Source: Candidatus Omnitrophota bacterium (lineage in GTDB: Bacteria; Omnitrophota; Gorgyraeia; Duberdicusellales; 4484-171). Taken from it: DNA of 41,594 nt. The position numbers were made by a program, and so were the translations under genes. The DNA lies in the NCBI GenBank assembly GCA_021735445.1, contig JAIPHA010000001.1, forward strand, positions 88,396 through 129,989. The letters are read 5' to 3'. The notes under the pieces are model-generated. The model searched no databases and was not told the DNA's origin. It saw only the letters and a program-made list of their open reading frames with translations. Below are positions 23,156 to 31,338 of this stretch, piece by piece (position 1 is the first letter of the stretch; every line of letters begins with the position of its first letter).

Positions 23156-23938
23156 ATGAACTCAGGTTTTAAAAACATTGCTATTGAAGCGGCAAAAGAA
23201 GCAGGCAGAATCCATAAAAAATACTTCCAAAAAGATACCCAAACCAAAGAAAAAAGCTCCTCTTTCGATTTGATTACTATTGCTGATACCGAAGCTGAAA
23301 AAGCAGTAGTTGAATTAATCAAAAATAAGTTTCCCAGCCATAATATTTTAGCCGAAGAAGAAAGATATGAAAAAACCGGCTCTTCTTATTGCTGGATAAT
23401 AGATCCTTTAGACGGGACTAATAATTTTTCTTTCGGATTGCCTTTTTTTTGTGTATCTATCGCTTTGGCAAAAAATGAGCAGGTTATCTTAGGGGTTATC
23501 TATGATGTAATAAGAGATGAGCTTTTTTTGGCTGAATACGGTAAAGGCGCTTACCTAAACGGCAAAAAAATAAAAGTATCTGATTCAGGCGCTTTAGATA
23601 AATCTTTATTGATTACCGGTTTTTATTATGACCGGGGCAAAAATATGCTCGATAATTTAGAGATAATAAAAACATTTTTTCAAAAGAGAGCCGTAGGGAT
23701 AAGGCGCCTGGGGGCAGCGGCTCTGGATTTATCTTATATCGCCTGTGGCCGGGCTACCGGTTTTTGGGAATTTTGCTTAAGCCCATGGGATTTTGCCGCA
23801 GGCAAGTTGTTAGTAGAGGAAGCCGGGGGAAAAGTTACGGGTAAAACCGGCCAAGAGGTAAAATTGGAAAAATCTTATATTGTTGCTTCTAATGGCAAGA
23901 TTCATCAAGATATTATTAATGTTATAAATAGTTTATAA
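23156..23938 (+). CDS. suhB: Inositol monophosphatase family protein (SuhB-like)
   Basis: A Mg-dependent, lithium-sensitive-type phosphatase of 260 residues. It has TIADTEAEKAVVELI, then AEEE (metal Glu), WIIDPLDGTNNF (metal Asp pair and Thr) and SPWDFAAGKLLVEEAGG (third metal Asp), in the normal order and spacing. It would hydrolyse inositol-1-phosphate or related sugar phosphates; some homologues act on fructose-1,6-bisphosphate or NADP. AAGGAGG lies just ahead of the ATG. The GemA-like gene follows after one base, so the two are co-translated. The symbol is given by similarity only. Confidence 0.88.
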   Translation: MNSGFKNIAIEAAKEAGRIHKKYFQKDTQTKEKSSSFDLITIADTEAEKAVVELIKNKFPSHNILAEEERYEKTGSSYCWIIDPLDGTNNFSFGLPFFCVSIALAKNEQVILGVIYDVIRDELFLAEYGKGAYLNGKKIKVSDSGALDKSLLITGFYYDRGKNMLDNLEIIKTFFQKRAVGIRRLGAAALDLSYIACGRATGFWEFCLSPWDFAAGKLLVEEAGGKVTGKTGQEVKLEKSYIVASNGKIHQDIINVINSL

Positions 23939-23939
23939 G

Positions 23940-24323
23940 ATGGCTAAAATCGATAAGAAAAAATTAGCTTTAATCCATATTGTTAAAAAAGAACTCGGCT
24001 TAGATGATTCCAAATATCGTAAAATCTTAAAAGAAGCGGCCGGAGTAGCTAGCGCAAAAGACCTCGACAGAGCAGGATTCCGTAAATTGATGAACCATTT
24101 TGTCAGAAGCCGTCATTGGAAGTCAAAGCCGGATGGTTTAACTATCCGCCAGAAAATATATATTAAGATGCTTGTTGAGGATTTAGGTTGGGAAAAAGAC
24201 CATCTAAATAATTTTATTCATAAATATTATCATAAAAATAATTTTGATCAACTCAGCAAAAAAGAAGCCATAAAATTAATTGAATCTTTAAAAAGTATCA
24301 AAGAGAGGCAGGATTATTTTTAG
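23940..24323 (+). CDS. Mu GemA/Gp16-like protein (DUF1018)
   Basis: The 127-residue product starts with a basic stretch and IHIVKKELGLDDSKYRKIL, then SAKDLDRAGFRKLMNHF. This follows the DUF1018 pattern known from the GemA/Gp16 protein of phage Mu (IHIAKKELGLDDxxYRxxL, SAKDLT). The second half (GLTIRQKIYIKMLVEDLGW and HKYYHKNNFDQLSKKEA) matches the C-terminal helical half of the same family. In Mu the protein is an early modulator of host gene expression or DNA topology. Here no phage gene is near: it shares an operon with an inositol phosphatase and is followed by a promoter for the next unit. It may be a phage remnant or a domesticated regulator. Confidence 0.75.
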   Translation: MAKIDKKKLALIHIVKKELGLDDSKYRKILKEAAGVASAKDLDRAGFRKLMNHFVRSRHWKSKPDGLTIRQKIYIKMLVEDLGWEKDHLNNFIHKYYHKNNFDQLSKKEAIKLIESLKSIKERQDYF

Positions 24324-24357
24324 TTTTGCATTGTAATGTTTTTTTAAAAAATAAGTA

Positions 24358-24386
24358 TTGCTAAGGATGATTTCTGAGAATATAAT
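24358..24386 (+). promoter_or_regulatory. Promoter of the GH65 gene
   Basis: TTGCTA and a perfect TATAAT are 17 bases apart. The leader would be about 9 bases, with no good Shine-Dalgarno sequence. Confidence 0.6.
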
Positions 24387-24401
24387 TTATCAGAGAAAAA
24401 G

Positions 24402-26735
24402 ATGAAAAACTTCTATTCCAAATATTGGGGAGATGAACTTTGGCGAATCAAAGAAATCGGGTTTAAAAGAGACCTGCAAAATATCCGTGAGAGCCAGTTT
24501 AGTTTAGGCAACGGATTGATTGGTTCACGGGCCGGGTTAGAAGAAAAACCAAAAGGAGCTCAACCGGGTTTATATCTATCAGGGCTTTACGATAGTTTGA
24601 CCGCGCAAGTTGCTGAATTGGTTAATCTCCCTAATCCATTTTATTTTAAATTTATTGCTTTTGGCCAAAAAATTGGAATTACAGCAATGGATGCCGTTTC
24701 TCACGCAAGGACTTTAAACACTCAAAATGGCACCTTGAGCCGGCATACGGTTTATTCGGATAATAAAAAGCGGCGTTACGACTATCAATCTATCCGGTTT
24801 CTTTCAATGGATAATAAAAATATCGGAGTTATGCAAATCGTCTTGACTCCTTTGGATTCGGATTTAGAGTTAGAATGCCAAACAGGCATAGACACATCTG
24901 TATATAATTCAGGAGTGGTAACCGAAGGCCGCAAGCGCCATTTTGCTATTTCTGAATTGGGCCGGGAAGATAACTCTAAAATTTTGGTTATTAAGACATC
25001 CGGGAAACAATTAAACGTTATCTACCGCAGCGGGCTTTATTATAAAATTGGGGCAAAAAAAAGAGTGTATGCAGAAGGCGATGCTTTGCGAATAAAATTA
25101 AGGAAAAATCAAAGAGCAGTATTTACAAAAATTTTTTATATTTCTTCTTTTTTAGAAAAGAAAGATTTACAAAATAATAAAATTAAATCGAAAAAGGTTT
25201 TTTCTAAAGCCCTAAAAAGCAGTTTTAAGACTTTAATCAATAAACACAGCCAAGCCTGGAAAGTTTTATGGGATCAGTCAGATATAGTTATCGAAGGTAC
25301 CGCCGATATTCAAAAAAATATAAGATTTAATATTTATCATCTTTTAATTTGCGCTCACTTTGATCAAGGCCTATCGAGTATCGGGGCCCGGACTTTAAGC
25401 GGAGAAGGTTACCGGGGCCATATCTTTTGGGATTCTGAAATTTTCCTCCTGCCTTTTTACGCTTACCAATACCCTGAGGCCGCAAAGAACATGCTCCTTT
25501 ACCGCTACAGAAGGATAAATCAAGCCAGGGCTTTAGCTAAAGAAAAGGGTTACTCGGGGACGCTTTTTCCCTGGGAGTCAGCTGATTCCGGCAAAGAGGA
25601 GACTCCTGGCTGGGCAAAAAATCTTGATGGAACGATAATTAAGATTAAAACAGCCGAATTTGAACAGCATATAGTCGCAGACGTAGCTTATGCTTGTTAT
25701 AACTATTTTCAGATTAGCGCAGATTATGATTTTATGAAAGATTACGGTTATGAGATAATTTTTGAATCTGCCAGATTCTGGGCATCCCGGGTAAGGAGAG
25801 ATAAAAAAGGAAAAATTAGCATAGCCGATATCATGGGCCCGGATGAATTTCATGAAAGAGTAAAAAACAATGCCTATACCAACCTGATGGCGCAATGGAA
25901 TCTTAAAACCGGCCAAAATCTATACGCGCAGCTTAAAAAAAAGAAGAAAAAGTATAATCAGTTAAAAGTAAAGCTAAATTTGACCGATAAAGAAGTAAAG
26001 CAATGGGGGAAAATTGCGGCCGGGATTACGGTTAGAATAAAAAGGAACAAAGTAATAGAACAATTTGATGGTTTTTTCCGGAAAAATTATATAGAAATTG
26101 TTAACTTTGATGAAAATAATATTCCGCTTCTTCCCGAGGGAGTAAAGGTAAAGGATTATAATAAAACTCAATTCGTAAAACAAGCCGATGTGGTGATGGC
26201 GTTACATTTGCTTGGAGGGAATTTTGATTATAAGACCAAGGAAAGCAATTTTTGGTTTTATTTACGCAGGACCCTGCATAAATCTTCTTTGAGCGCCGCA
26301 GTGCATGCTATTATGGCCGCTGAGATTGGCGCGCTTAGCCGGGCTTATCAATTTTTTAACGTGGCTTTGCGGGCTGATATCAGTGACCTCCACGGTAATA
26401 CTCATGAAGGAATTCATGCGGCTTCATTGGGAGGGGTATGGCAGTGTGTTATTTGCGGGTTTGCCGGGGTAAAAATCGAAAAGAATATGCTTTCGCTAGC
26501 GCCTTATATGCCGCTTACCTGGCAATCTATAAAGTTTAACTTATTATTTAAAGGAGTGCGCTGGGAATTTCAGGTAAGGAAAAAGGAGGTAAAGGTTAAA
26601 GCTTGCCTTAAGGCAAAAGGGAGATTAAAGATTATAATTTTTGGCAAAGTTCACACAATAAGCGCTAATAGAATTTACAATTTTAAGGTTAAAAAACAGA
26701 CAAAAAAGATTTCGCTTGCTGAAAAATATTATTAA
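24402..26735 (+). CDS. Glycoside hydrolase family 65 disaccharide phosphorylase
   Basis: A large cytoplasmic enzyme of 777 residues. The N-terminal beta-sandwich has ESQFSLGNGLIGSRA. The (alpha/alpha)6 catalytic domain contains GYRGHIFWDSEIFLLPFY, then MGPDEFHERVKNNAYTN, in which Glu482 is the expected general acid. KQADVVMALHLL and HEGIHAASLGGVWQ line the active site and phosphate pocket. Family members reversibly phosphorolyse trehalose, maltose, kojibiose or nigerose to beta-glucose-1-phosphate and a sugar; which one is not clear. The unit continues with a GT4 gene, which could make or recycle the same disaccharide (inference). The length is normal. Confidence 0.88.
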   Translation: MKNFYSKYWGDELWRIKEIGFKRDLQNIRESQFSLGNGLIGSRAGLEEKPKGAQPGLYLSGLYDSLTAQVAELVNLPNPFYFKFIAFGQKIGITAMDAVSHARTLNTQNGTLSRHTVYSDNKKRRYDYQSIRFLSMDNKNIGVMQIVLTPLDSDLELECQTGIDTSVYNSGVVTEGRKRHFAISELGREDNSKILVIKTSGKQLNVIYRSGLYYKIGAKKRVYAEGDALRIKLRKNQRAVFTKIFYISSFLEKKDLQNNKIKSKKVFSKALKSSFKTLINKHSQAWKVLWDQSDIVIEGTADIQKNIRFNIYHLLICAHFDQGLSSIGARTLSGEGYRGHIFWDSEIFLLPFYAYQYPEAAKNMLLYRYRRINQARALAKEKGYSGTLFPWESADSGKEETPGWAKNLDGTIIKIKTAEFEQHIVADVAYACYNYFQISADYDFMKDYGYEIIFESARFWASRVRRDKKGKISIADIMGPDEFHERVKNNAYTNLMAQWNLKTGQNLYAQLKKKKKKYNQLKVKLNLTDKEVKQWGKIAAGITVRIKRNKVIEQFDGFFRKNYIEIVNFDENNIPLLPEGVKVKDYNKTQFVKQADVVMALHLLGGNFDYKTKESNFWFYLRRTLHKSSLSAAVHAIMAAEIGALSRAYQFFNVALRADISDLHGNTHEGIHAASLGGVWQCVICGFAGVKIEKNMLSLAPYMPLTWQSIKFNLLFKGVRWEFQVRKKEVKVKACLKAKGRLKIIIFGKVHTISANRIYNFKVKKQTKKISLAEKYY

Positions 26736-26747
26736 AAAGGAGAGAGC

Positions 26748-27926
26748 ATGGCTAAAAGAAAGTATAATATCGCGCACCTTCATTGGGGTTTTCCTCCGAT
26801 AATCGGGGGAGTAGAGACGCATTTAACTATGATTTTGCCTTTTATGGCTCAGCGGGGGCATAAGGTAAGCCTTCTAACCGCAAGCGCCGAAGGCCACGGC
26901 GGTAAAGAAAATTTTAAAGGTGTTGATATAGTTAGGGAGCCGGTTATGGACTTAAATTGGCTTACCAAAAGGGGTCTTGCCGGAATCGAAAAAGAAGTTA
27001 TGCGTGTATTTACCAAATTTATCGAAACTTATAAGCCGGATGTTTTACATACTCATAACATGCATTATTTTAGCAAGCCGCATGTAACTATTTTAGAAAA
27101 AATTTCTCAAAAGAAAGGTATCCCCCTTATTCTTACCGCACATAATATTTGGGATGATCTATTATGTTGGGAGTTGTCTACGTCTATAAAATGGAGGCAT
27201 ATTATCGCGGTAAGCCATTTTATCGAAAAAGAGTTGATTGGCCTTGGCTGCAGCCATAAAAATATAACTACCGTTCATCACGGGATAGATGCGCGGATGT
27301 TTCGGCCGGGTATCAACCCGCGCCGGGTCTATAATAAATATCCCCAGTTGAGAAAAAGAAAAGTTTTTTTTCATCCAGCCAGAATGGGCTTAGCCAAAGG
27401 CTGTGATGTTGCGATTAAAGCTTTGCGTTTAGTTAAGGAAAGAATTCCTGATGTATTGCTTGTTTTAGCCGGAACCAAAAATATTATCGATTGGGGGCTA
27501 TCCCAGCAAAAAGATATAGCTTATATTATAAAGTTGGTGGATAATTTTAAATTGCGCAATAATGTAATTATTGATTCTTATCCTCTTGAGCTGATGCCAT
27601 ATATGTATGCTGCCTCAGATGTATGCATTTATCCTTCCAGCGTTTCTGAGCCTTTTGGTTTGACTATGCTTGAAGCGATGGCCTCGGCTAAGCCGATGGT
27701 GGTAACCCGGGCCGGGGGGATGCCGGAAATCGTCAGTGATGGAGTAAATGGTTTTGTGGTTCCCGTAAGAGACTTTGAAGAGCTGGCTTCACGGGTAACT
27801 TTATTGTTGGAGGAGAAATCAATTAAAGAGAGGTTGGGCAATACCGGCAGAAAAATGGTAGAAGCCCGTTTTACTAAAAAGCATGTCAGCGACCTTCTTT
27901 TAAGTCTCTATAAGAAATTTATTTAA
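26748..27926 (+). CDS. Glycosyltransferase family 4 (GT-B)
   Basis: A protein of 392 residues. The acceptor domain has HLHWGFPPIIGGVETHL and HTHNMHYF. The donor domain has HPARMGLAKGCDVAIKAL, LVLAGT and EPFGLTMLEAMASAKPMVV, with GGMPEIVSDGVNGFVV behind it, all standard for family 4. AAAGGAGAG precedes the ATG, and the gene lies 12 bases after the GH65 gene. It converges with the DJ-1 gene with a 4-base overlap of stop codons. It could be a disaccharide synthase working with the phosphorylase, or a surface glycan enzyme. Confidence 0.87.
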   Translation: MAKRKYNIAHLHWGFPPIIGGVETHLTMILPFMAQRGHKVSLLTASAEGHGGKENFKGVDIVREPVMDLNWLTKRGLAGIEKEVMRVFTKFIETYKPDVLHTHNMHYFSKPHVTILEKISQKKGIPLILTAHNIWDDLLCWELSTSIKWRHIIAVSHFIEKELIGLGCSHKNITTVHHGIDARMFRPGINPRRVYNKYPQLRKRKVFFHPARMGLAKGCDVAIKALRLVKERIPDVLLVLAGTKNIIDWGLSQQKDIAYIIKLVDNFKLRNNVIIDSYPLELMPYMYAASDVCIYPSSVSEPFGLTMLEAMASAKPMVVTRAGGMPEIVSDGVNGFVVPVRDFEELASRVTLLLEEKSIKERLGNTGRKMVEARFTKKHVSDLLLSLYKKFI

Positions 27927-28474
27927 ATAAATAAAGTGGCTTTGGCTATTTTGTCAGATATTTTTTTCCCGGCCAATTGTTCGGTTATTTTTAAGGCAAA
28001 TTTCAATGCGCTGGCCGGGCCTTGGCCGGTTATGATGTTTTCGTGGCTGACTACCTCCTGATTTTCATAAACTGTTGAGTCAGAAAAGTTGCTTTCTAAG
28101 CCGGGATAGCAAGTAGCAGTTTTGTTGTCGAGTATCCCCAAAGGAGCAAGTACAATTGCAGGAGAAGCGCAGATTGCGGCGATTATCTTTTTTTCGTTTT
28201 CCATTCGTTTAATCAGCCCGGTTACTTTTTCCGATGCAGCAAGATTGTTTGCTCCCGGCATTCCTCCCGGCAGGATACAGGCATCACAATCAAAAGAGGA
28301 TTGATTTAATTTTTGGTCCGCTTTTATCTCTAATCCCTGAGCCCCCTTAATGATTAAGCCGGTTATACCGGCAACTATTGTTGTTAGGCCGGCTCGCCTT
28401 AGGATATCAATACAGGTTATAGCTTCAATTTCTTCGAACCCTTCCGCTAATAAAACTATTGCTTTTTTAGCCAT
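27923..28474 (-). CDS. DJ-1/PfpI family protein (YajL/ThiJ-like)
   Basis: A 183-residue alpha/beta flavodoxin-like protein. LAEGFEEIEA near residue 10 carries the conserved Glu, ILPGGMPGANNL is the loop before the elbow, and AAICASPAIVLAPLGIL holds the nucleophilic Cys near residue 101. These fit the DJ-1/YajL branch, which has been linked to oxidative-stress protection, chaperone and glyoxalase-type or deglycase activity. AAAGGAGG is well placed before the ATG. It is divergent from the MarC-like gene, with 109 bases between them holding promoter sequence. Confidence 0.9.
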   Translation of the reverse strand: MAKKAIVLLAEGFEEIEAITCIDILRRAGLTTIVAGITGLIIKGAQGLEIKADQKLNQSSFDCDACILPGGMPGANNLAASEKVTGLIKRMENEKKIIAAICASPAIVLAPLGILDNKTATCYPGLESNFSDSTVYENQEVVSHENIITGQGPASALKFALKITEQLAGKKISDKIAKATLFI

Positions 28475-28514
28475 ATTGGCCCTCCTTTAAAAATTATCTT
28501 TATTCGCATTTGAT

Positions 28515-28542
28515 TTGAATTTAATTTTATATCATATATAAT
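28515..28542 (+). promoter_or_regulatory. Promoter of the MarC-family gene
   Basis: TTGAAT and TATAAT are 16 bases apart in an AT-rich intergenic region. The leader would be about 35 bases. Confidence 0.4.
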
Positions 28543-28583
28543 AACCGTCAAGGCATAAGAAAAAATTAAAAAACGAGGTTTAA

Positions 28584-29192
28584 ATGATACAATTTATAAT
28601 TTCATTTTTGGTATTGTTGAATCCCTTTGCTTTGTTTATTTACCTAAATCCAATAGCTAAAGATCTTAACCGCAGGGATTATTTAATGGTTTTAGTCAAA
28701 GCGGGAGGGTTGTCGCTGCTTATTTTTTTGGGTTTTGCCTTGTTTGGGAGGGTAATATTTGAAAAAATTTTAGTTATCGACTTTTCTTCTTTTAAGATTT
28801 TTGGAGGAGTGGTGATAACCGCTTACGCATTAATTTTTATAATTCAGGGAAAAAAATCATTTTTTACCTTAAAAGGGAGCCTTGATGATTTAGCGGCAGA
28901 GATTGCGCTTCCTTTTATGGTAGGGGCGGCAACCATATCATTATGTATTATTATCGGAAACAGGTTTCATCCTTTTGTGGCTTCGGGGATAATTACTGTA
29001 ACTATGGTTATTCATATCAGTCTGGTTTTTTTTCTGACTATTTTAAAATACAGCTTGTTTAAAGAAAGGTTAAAAGTTGCTTTCGATAAAACGATGGGAA
29101 TGTTCTTGCGCCTTAATGGTTTTATCGTGGGCGCTATCGGTTCAAATTTAATCATATCCGGAATAAGAGAGTTTTTTTCTATTTCGATTTAA
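28584..29192 (+). CDS. MarC family integral membrane protein
   Basis: A 202-residue protein with six hydrophobic segments, starting FIISFLVLLNPFALFIYL. Further along are KIFGGVVITAYALIFI, then IALPFMVGAATISL, the paired half-repeat motif of MarC proteins. The family was once tied to multiple antibiotic resistance; its transport function is not established. It has a divergent promoter region and an ACGAGG box 6 bases or so upstream. It is followed by a permease gene after 42 bases, probably in one transcript. Confidence 0.82.
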   Translation: MIQFIISFLVLLNPFALFIYLNPIAKDLNRRDYLMVLVKAGGLSLLIFLGFALFGRVIFEKILVIDFSSFKIFGGVVITAYALIFIIQGKKSFFTLKGSLDDLAAEIALPFMVGAATISLCIIIGNRFHPFVASGIITVTMVIHISLVFFLTILKYSLFKERLKVAFDKTMGMFLRLNGFIVGAIGSNLIISGIREFFSISI

Positions 29193-29234
29193 TCTTTTCG
29201 CTTATTGGTTTTTGCCAAAAGGATAAAACAATAA

Positions 29235-30200
29235 ATGTTAACTCAAATTATTGATTGGTTAATTTATTCGCTGTTGGGGCTGGATTCAGCCTCCCGGGCC
29301 GGCGAAGCTCTTCATTTTTTTATCTATGATACGCTGAAAATCTTATTTTTGCTTTTTATAATGATTTCTTTTGTAGGGTTTTTGCGTAGTTTTATCGGCC
29401 GGGCAAAGATAAAGAAATGGCTGGCTGGCAAAAAAATAAAAGGGCATTTTTTCGCGTCGCTTTTTGGAGCGACTACCCCTTTTTGTTCTTGCTCATCTAT
29501 ACCTATCTTTTTAGGTTTTCTAAAAGGCGGCGTTCCTTTGGGGGTGGCTCTTTCTTTTTTAATTACTTCACCTTTGATTAATGAGTATTTAGTAGTTTTA
29601 ATGCTTGGTTTCTTTGGTTGGAAGATAACCGTTTTGTATGTAGCCAGCGGTTTATTTATCGGAATATTTTCAGGCCATATTTTAGGGCGGATGAAGCTGG
29701 AGAAGTATATTGATTCCCAGAATCTTGCCCTGGATCCGGAGAATCTGCCGGATAAAAAATATGATAACATAAAACAAAGAATTTTATTCGGTGTATCTGA
29801 AGCAAAAACAATAATCAAAAGGCTATGGTTGTGGATTATGGCCGGCGTAGGGCTGGGAGCGGTAATCCATAATTACATACCCGGAGAGTTCATCCAGTCA
29901 GCTATTGAGAGGACTGGTTTTTTAGGAGTTCCTCTTGCGACTCTCTTTGGGGTTCCGATGTATAGTAATTGCGCAGCGATTGTTCCGGTGGCGGTTGCTT
30001 TATTTCGAAAAGGTATTCCTTTGGGGACGGCTTTAGCCTTTATGATGGCTACTTCTGCTTTGAGTTTTCCCGAGGCTGTGATTTTGCGTCAGGGAATGAA
30101 ACTGAAGTTGATTGTTATATTTTTCGGGATTACAACCGCAGGAATAATATTTACCGGTTATATTTTTAATATCCTTGAGATGTTGCTTGCAATTAGGTAA
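29235..30200 (+). CDS. Permease of the DUF318/ArsP-like family
   Basis: A 321-residue protein with about eight to nine membrane segments in two similar halves. The first half has TTPFCSCSSIPIFLGFLKGG followed by VPLGVALSFLITSPLINEY; the second half repeats the idea with GVPMYSNCAAIVPVAVAL and GTALAFMMATSALSFPE. The CSCSS motif inside a helix start is the hallmark of this permease family, members of which move organoarsenicals or metals. No arsR or metal sensor gene is nearby. The substrate is unknown. A hairpin follows the stop and may be its terminator. Confidence 0.82.
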   Translation: MLTQIIDWLIYSLLGLDSASRAGEALHFFIYDTLKILFLLFIMISFVGFLRSFIGRAKIKKWLAGKKIKGHFFASLFGATTPFCSCSSIPIFLGFLKGGVPLGVALSFLITSPLINEYLVVLMLGFFGWKITVLYVASGLFIGIFSGHILGRMKLEKYIDSQNLALDPENLPDKKYDNIKQRILFGVSEAKTIIKRLWLWIMAGVGLGAVIHNYIPGEFIQSAIERTGFLGVPLATLFGVPMYSNCAAIVPVAVALFRKGIPLGTALAFMMATSALSFPEAVILRQGMKLKLIVIFFGITTAGIIFTGYIFNILEMLLAIR

Positions 30201-30219
30201 AAATAAAGATATCTGTTTT

Positions 30220-30241
30220 AAGCCGGTTGCGGCTTGCTTTC
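30220..30241 (+). terminator. Possible Rho-independent terminator after the permease gene
   Basis: AAGCCG and CGGCTT form a 6-bp stem with a GTTG loop, followed by a T-rich run interrupted by C and G. The stem is short, so the call is weak. Confidence 0.35.
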
Positions 30242-30266
30242 TTTAGGATTTATGGTATTATTTTTC

Positions 30267-30295
30267 TTTACAACCGGTTGGTGACATTGTATAAT
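30267..30295 (+). promoter_or_regulatory. Promoter of the hisG operon
   Basis: TTTACA and a perfect TATAAT are separated by 17 bases. The leader would be about 36 bases and ends with an AGGAGAAGG ribosome-binding site. Confidence 0.65.
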
Positions 30296-30337
30296 TTGAG
30301 GCCTTTCTTAAAGTAAATAAATATATTAGGAGAAGGA

Positions 30338-31213
30338 ATGAAAAAAGTTAAAATAGGAATACCCAAAGGAAGTTTACAAAAAAAGACTATAGAGGTTTTT
30401 GCCAAAGCAGGGTTTAATATTTACGCCAACAGCCGTTCTTATTTTCCTTCTATAGACGATTCGCAGCTGCAACCTGTTTTAGTTAGAGCTCAGGATATGT
30501 CTCGCTATGTGGAGGAAGGCGTTCTTGATTGCGGAATAACCGGTGAAGATTGGATTCTGGAAAATAACTCTAAAGTTTTGCGCCTTTCTGAGCTGATGTA
30601 TGCAAAAAGGACCTCTAACCCGGTAAGATGGGTGGTTGCAGTCAGCCAGGATTCAAAAATTAAAAAAATAAACCAGCTAAAAGGAAAAAGAGTGGCCACT
30701 GAATTGGTCAGGTATACAAAAAGGTTTTTCAAAACAAAAAAAATTAATCTGGAAGTTGAGTTTAGCTGGGGAGCAACCGAGGTGAAGGTAAAAAGCGGGC
30801 TGGTCGATGCGATAGTTGAGTTAACCGAAACCGGCCAAAGTTTGCGGGCTAACGGATTAAAGGAGATAGAGACGATTTGTGAATCCGTGACTAAATTTAT
30901 TGCCAATAAAAGTTCTTATAAAGATGAGGAAAAGAAAAAAAAGATTGATGATCTTTTATTATTGTTGGAGGCAGCCTTGGAGGCCAGAGATAAAGTTGGG
31001 CTTAAATTAAATGTCCGGGAAAAAGACATAGATAAGATAATTTCTTTATTACCGGCTTTGAAAAAACCCACTATTTCTTCTTTGGCTTTAAAGAATTGGG
31101 TTGCTTGTGAAGTTATCTTGGAAGAAAAAGACGTGCGCAAGATTATTCCTTTGCTTAAAGATAATGGCGCTCAGGGAATAATAGAATACCCTTTAAACAA
31201 AGTACTTTATTAA
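30338..31213 (+). CDS. hisG: ATP phosphoribosyltransferase, long form
   Basis: This enzyme joins ATP and PRPP in the first step of histidine synthesis. IGIPKGSLQKKT is the N-terminal strand. Then come DCGITGEDWI, KGKRVATELVRYTKRFF and VELTETGQSLRANGL, which forms the PRPP loop. The 291 residues include a C-terminal ACT-like regulatory domain (from about residue 210, ending DNGAQGIIEYPLNKV). This makes it the hexameric, histidine-inhibited long type that does not need HisZ. A strong promoter and AGGAG box precede it. No other his gene is in the window. It is followed after 23 bases by the tiny COX24-like gene. Confidence 0.95.
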   Translation: MKKVKIGIPKGSLQKKTIEVFAKAGFNIYANSRSYFPSIDDSQLQPVLVRAQDMSRYVEEGVLDCGITGEDWILENNSKVLRLSELMYAKRTSNPVRWVVAVSQDSKIKKINQLKGKRVATELVRYTKRFFKTKKINLEVEFSWGATEVKVKSGLVDAIVELTETGQSLRANGLKEIETICESVTKFIANKSSYKDEEKKKKIDDLLLLLEAALEARDKVGLKLNVREKDIDKIISLLPALKKPTISSLALKNWVACEVILEEKDVRKIIPLLKDNGAQGIIEYPLNKVLY

Positions 31214-31236
31214 AAAATAATAGGTGAGGTGGAAAT

Positions 31237-31329
31237 ATGCCCTGTGGCAGAAAGAAGAAAAAGAAAAAAGTAAAGAGACATTGGTACAAGAAGAGAAGAA
31301 AGAAACAAAGACATAAAACCAAAAAATAA
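31237..31329 (+). CDS. 30-residue basic protein, AURKAIP1/COX24-like (possible ribosomal protein bS22/mS38 type)
   Basis: The frame begins MPCGRKKKK, has HWYKKRRKKQRHK in the second half, and is almost entirely Lys, Arg and His. This matches the short bacterial proteins with an AURKAIP1/COX24 domain (for example MPSGKKRKR, then HKRKKR and RHKKK) that correspond to the C-terminal part of mitochondrial mS38 and mycobacterial bS22. In those ribosomes the protein lies on the small subunit near the decoding region. GGTGAGGTGG lies just upstream of the ATG, a good ribosome-binding site. It sits between hisG and the TPR gene. The role is inferred from homology. Confidence 0.72.
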   Translation: MPCGRKKKKKKVKRHWYKKRRKKQRHKTKK

Positions 31330-31338
31330 TTTAGATAG

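Noticed and set aside
29324-29818. Minus-strand frame of 164 residues opposite the permease gene
   Set aside because: It is the complement of a clear membrane-protein gene and has no family resemblance or ribosome-binding site.
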